From NCBI RefSeq assembly GCF_011751885.2, contig NZ_CP061771.1, positions 1,922,001-1,986,000 of the forward strand: a DNA stretch of 64,000 nucleotides. Reading direction: 5' to 3'. Every line of letters begins with the position of its first letter. Position 1 is the first letter of the stretch. Positions 62,488 to 64,000 of this stretch are shown piece after piece. A program made the position numbers and the translations under genes. This stretch comes from Salinibacterium sp. ZJ450. Lineage in GTDB: Bacteria; Actinomycetota; Actinomycetes; Actinomycetales; Microbacteriaceae. The notes under the pieces are model-generated. The model ran no database searches and was not told the origin of the DNA. It saw only the letters and a program-made list of their open reading frames with translations.

Positions 62488-63554
62488 GCCTCCAGCCGGG
62501 ACCGTGCGATGCGTTCGGCCGCGTCGAGCGTGGTGATGTCGTTCGCGTCGGCCTCGCGGTAGATCGCCGCGATGGTGTCGCCGATCGCGTTCACCCTGGC
62601 GTCGATTCGAGCCTGGTCGGCGCCTTCGGAGGCGAGCGCAAGGAAGATCACGCCGCCGCCGTTGACTACGAAGTCGGGAGCCCACAGGATGCCGCGTTCC
62701 CGCAGCCGCGCGGCGCAGTCCCGTGACGCCAGTTGGTTGTTGGCGGCACCGACGACTCCGGAGACCTGAAGTTCATCGATCACCGTCGGCGTCAGCACGC
62801 CGCCGAGACCGCACGGCACGAACAGGTCGGCTTTCACGCGGTGCGCGTCGGCCGGATCGACCCAGGCGGCACCGAGCTGATCGGCGAGTTCCCGTCTGGC
62901 CGGGTTCACGTCGGCGACGGTCAGCATGGCACCGTCGGCGGCGAGATGACGCGCGAGCCGGCCACCGACCTGCCCCAGACCGGCGATCACGATGTGACGG
63001 CCGGCCACGTCGCGACTGCCGAACAGCGCCTCGAGGGTGCTCTGCAGTCCGGCGTAGACACCGGCAGCGGTGGCATCCGCCGGTTCCCCGACGCCGCCCT
63101 GTTCCGGTGGCAGCCCGCAGACGTGCGCGGTGCGCTCCGCGACCACCGCCATCAGCTCCGCGCTGGTGCCGACATCCTCGGCGGTCATGTACGCGCCACT
63201 GAGGCTCTCCACCGCGTCGCCCAGGTCGAGCATCGCGTTGCGGGTGCGCTCGGCGTCGAGGGTGACACCGCGTGGCACGTAGACCACCGACTTGCCTCCG
63301 CCGCGGTTGATGCCGGCGACGGCGTTCTTCAGCGTCATCGCGCTGGAGAGCCGCAGCGCGTCGTAGAGCGCATCCGCCCAGCTGTCGTACTGCCAGACGC
63401 GGGCGCCCCCGAGGGCCTGTCCGAGCTTGGTGGAATGCACCGCCACGCAGATCGTGAGGCCGGACCGCGGGCCGGTGGTGATGAGCACGCGCTCGTGGTC
63501 GAAGGCGGCCGTGGCCAGCACATCCTGTGTCGGAGAAGGGTGCGTGAGGGTCAT
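62484..63554 (-). CDS. Leu/Val/Phe/Glu-type amino acid dehydrogenase
   Basis: NAD-dependent oxidative deaminase of 356 residues from ATG 63554, preceded by AAAGGAG. The N-terminal domain shows DSWADALYDALRLSSAMTLKNAVAGINRGGGKSVV with the catalytic Lys region; ADATAAGVYAGLQ is typical of the family. The Rossmann motif is VIAGLGQVGGRLARHL, and LFVPCGLGGVLT and GAANNQLA follow. Length and the SSAMTLKNAVAGINRGGGKSV pattern favour leucine/valine dehydrogenase over glutamate dehydrogenase; exact substrate uncertain. Confidence 0.9.
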   Translation of the reverse strand: MTLTHPSPTQDVLATAAFDHERVLITTGPRSGLTICVAVHSTKLGQALGGARVWQYDSWADALYDALRLSSAMTLKNAVAGINRGGGKSVVYVPRGVTLDAERTRNAMLDLGDAVESLSGAYMTAEDVGTSAELMAVVAERTAHVCGLPPEQGGVGEPADATAAGVYAGLQSTLEALFGSRDVAGRHIVIAGLGQVGGRLARHLAADGAMLTVADVNPARRELADQLGAAWVDPADAHRVKADLFVPCGLGGVLTPTVIDELQVSGVVGAANNQLASRDCAARLRERGILWAPDFVVNGGGVIFLALASEGADQARIDARVNAIGDTIAAIYREADANDITTLDAAERIARSRLEA

Positions 63555-63962
63555 GGGTCGTACTCCTTTGTCGACCGTCTTGTGAACGGCTGTGCGGTGG
63601 GCGGGATGTGCCCACGTCACACGCTACCCGTCCACGGGTCGGAGCGCGCCTCCGGTTTGCGACGGTGCTGCGACGTGCTGCGTCGGCGAGTCGAGTGAGC
63701 GGTGAGGTCTGGCGTTTGGTCCTATGCGCGCCGGTTTAAGGACCGAATGACGGACTTCAGCGGCGCCCACGTCGGAACGAAGCATCTCGACGCGACTCGA
63801 ACCCGCGCGCGCGGCCCGCAGTTGCGATCAGCCACGAACGGGGAGACGCCCGCTGCCCGCAGTCGCACGCGCTGGCGATCGTTCAGGCGCACAAACAACT
63901 GCGAGGCGCGGGATTCCCGGGCAGATGAACCTGAGCCCACGTCTCCTTCGACGGTGCTCCGG
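63555..63962. other. Intergenic stretch with no well-supported gene
   Basis: About 400 bp upstream of the amino acid dehydrogenase, probably including its promoter. One minus-strand frame (63722-63940) could encode 72 residues (MGSGSSARESRASQLFVRLN..., very Arg-rich), but it has no recognisable domain and no clear ribosome site. A GGTTCGAGTC sequence on the minus strand near 63795 recalls a tRNA T-loop but cannot be folded into a tRNA. No repeats or terminators stand out. Confidence 0.5.
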
Positions 63963-64000
63963 CTAGTCGAACAGGCCCTTCTCGGTCAGCCAGTCGGTGG
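63963..64000 (-). CDS. C-terminal end of a gene cut by the window edge
   Basis: The last codons of a minus-strand gene read TDWLTEKGLFD followed by TAG (63965-63963). The frame is open to the window edge and the sequence looks like a genuine protein end, but eleven residues are too few to name a family. Confidence 0.55.
   Translation of the reverse strand, partial: TDWLTEKGLFD

Noticed and set aside
63775-63850. A possible tRNA gene suggested by GGTTCGAGTC on the minus strand
   Set aside because: The bases around the loop do not form a T-stem, and no acceptor, D or anticodon arms could be drawn.

Overview
The window is strongly G+C-rich and reads as chromosome of a Gram-positive actinobacterium, most likely Microbacteriaceae. 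This rests on the gene order, a DnaJ-HrcA pair with a CIRCE operator, a class II single-chain GlyRS of about 460 residues, many GTG/TTG starts with GGAGG-type ribosome sites, and NarL-type sensor/regulator pairs. No rRNA, tRNA, CRISPR array or prophage was seen. The assignment comes from reading the sequence, not from a database comparison.

Most of the window is a conserved housekeeping backbone on the minus strand: pabB, leuS, comEA-comEC-holA, (rpsT on +), lepA, hemW, hrcA-dnaJ-rsmE, HIT-phoH-ybeY-CBS protein-era, leuA, recO-uppS, glyS, dusB-dgt-dnaG. Blocks that look like lineage-specific insertions sit in it: a sensor/regulator/DUF4097 cassette (37.9-40.7 kb); a secreted protease, a lipoprotein and an ABC exporter with its own two-component system (27.2-33.6 kb); a de novo NAD operon nrtR-nadA-nadB-nadC-cysteine desulfurase plus another PLP enzyme (15.2-22.2 kb); an IS30-family insertion sequence (12.46-13.79 kb); and an exopolysaccharide operon (5.3-11.2 kb).

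The exopolysaccharide operon is the most promising candidate for a little-described system. A hyaluronan-synthase-like family 2 glycosyltransferase, two differently membrane-anchored right-handed beta-helix proteins and a UDP-glucose 6-dehydrogenase are read in one direction, with 4-bp overlaps between the first three. The logic is supply of UDP-glucuronate, polymerisation and export of a uronate-containing chain, and extracellular tailoring (epimerase- or lyase-like). It has a long 5-prime leader with a perfect inverted repeat.

Smaller items of interest are: a 44-residue ORF coupled to a DsbA-family gene; a 66-bp mini-element made of two abutting IS30-like ends; a 26-bp tandem triplication at the comEA/comEC junction that creates two seven-codon decoy ORFs; a 58-bp near-perfect palindrome and a 14-bp tandem repeat around nrtR; a hexapeptide repeat linker inside DnaG; and a structured leader before leuA. 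Both window ends cut intergenic or coding sequence; only the last codons of one gene are visible at the right edge.
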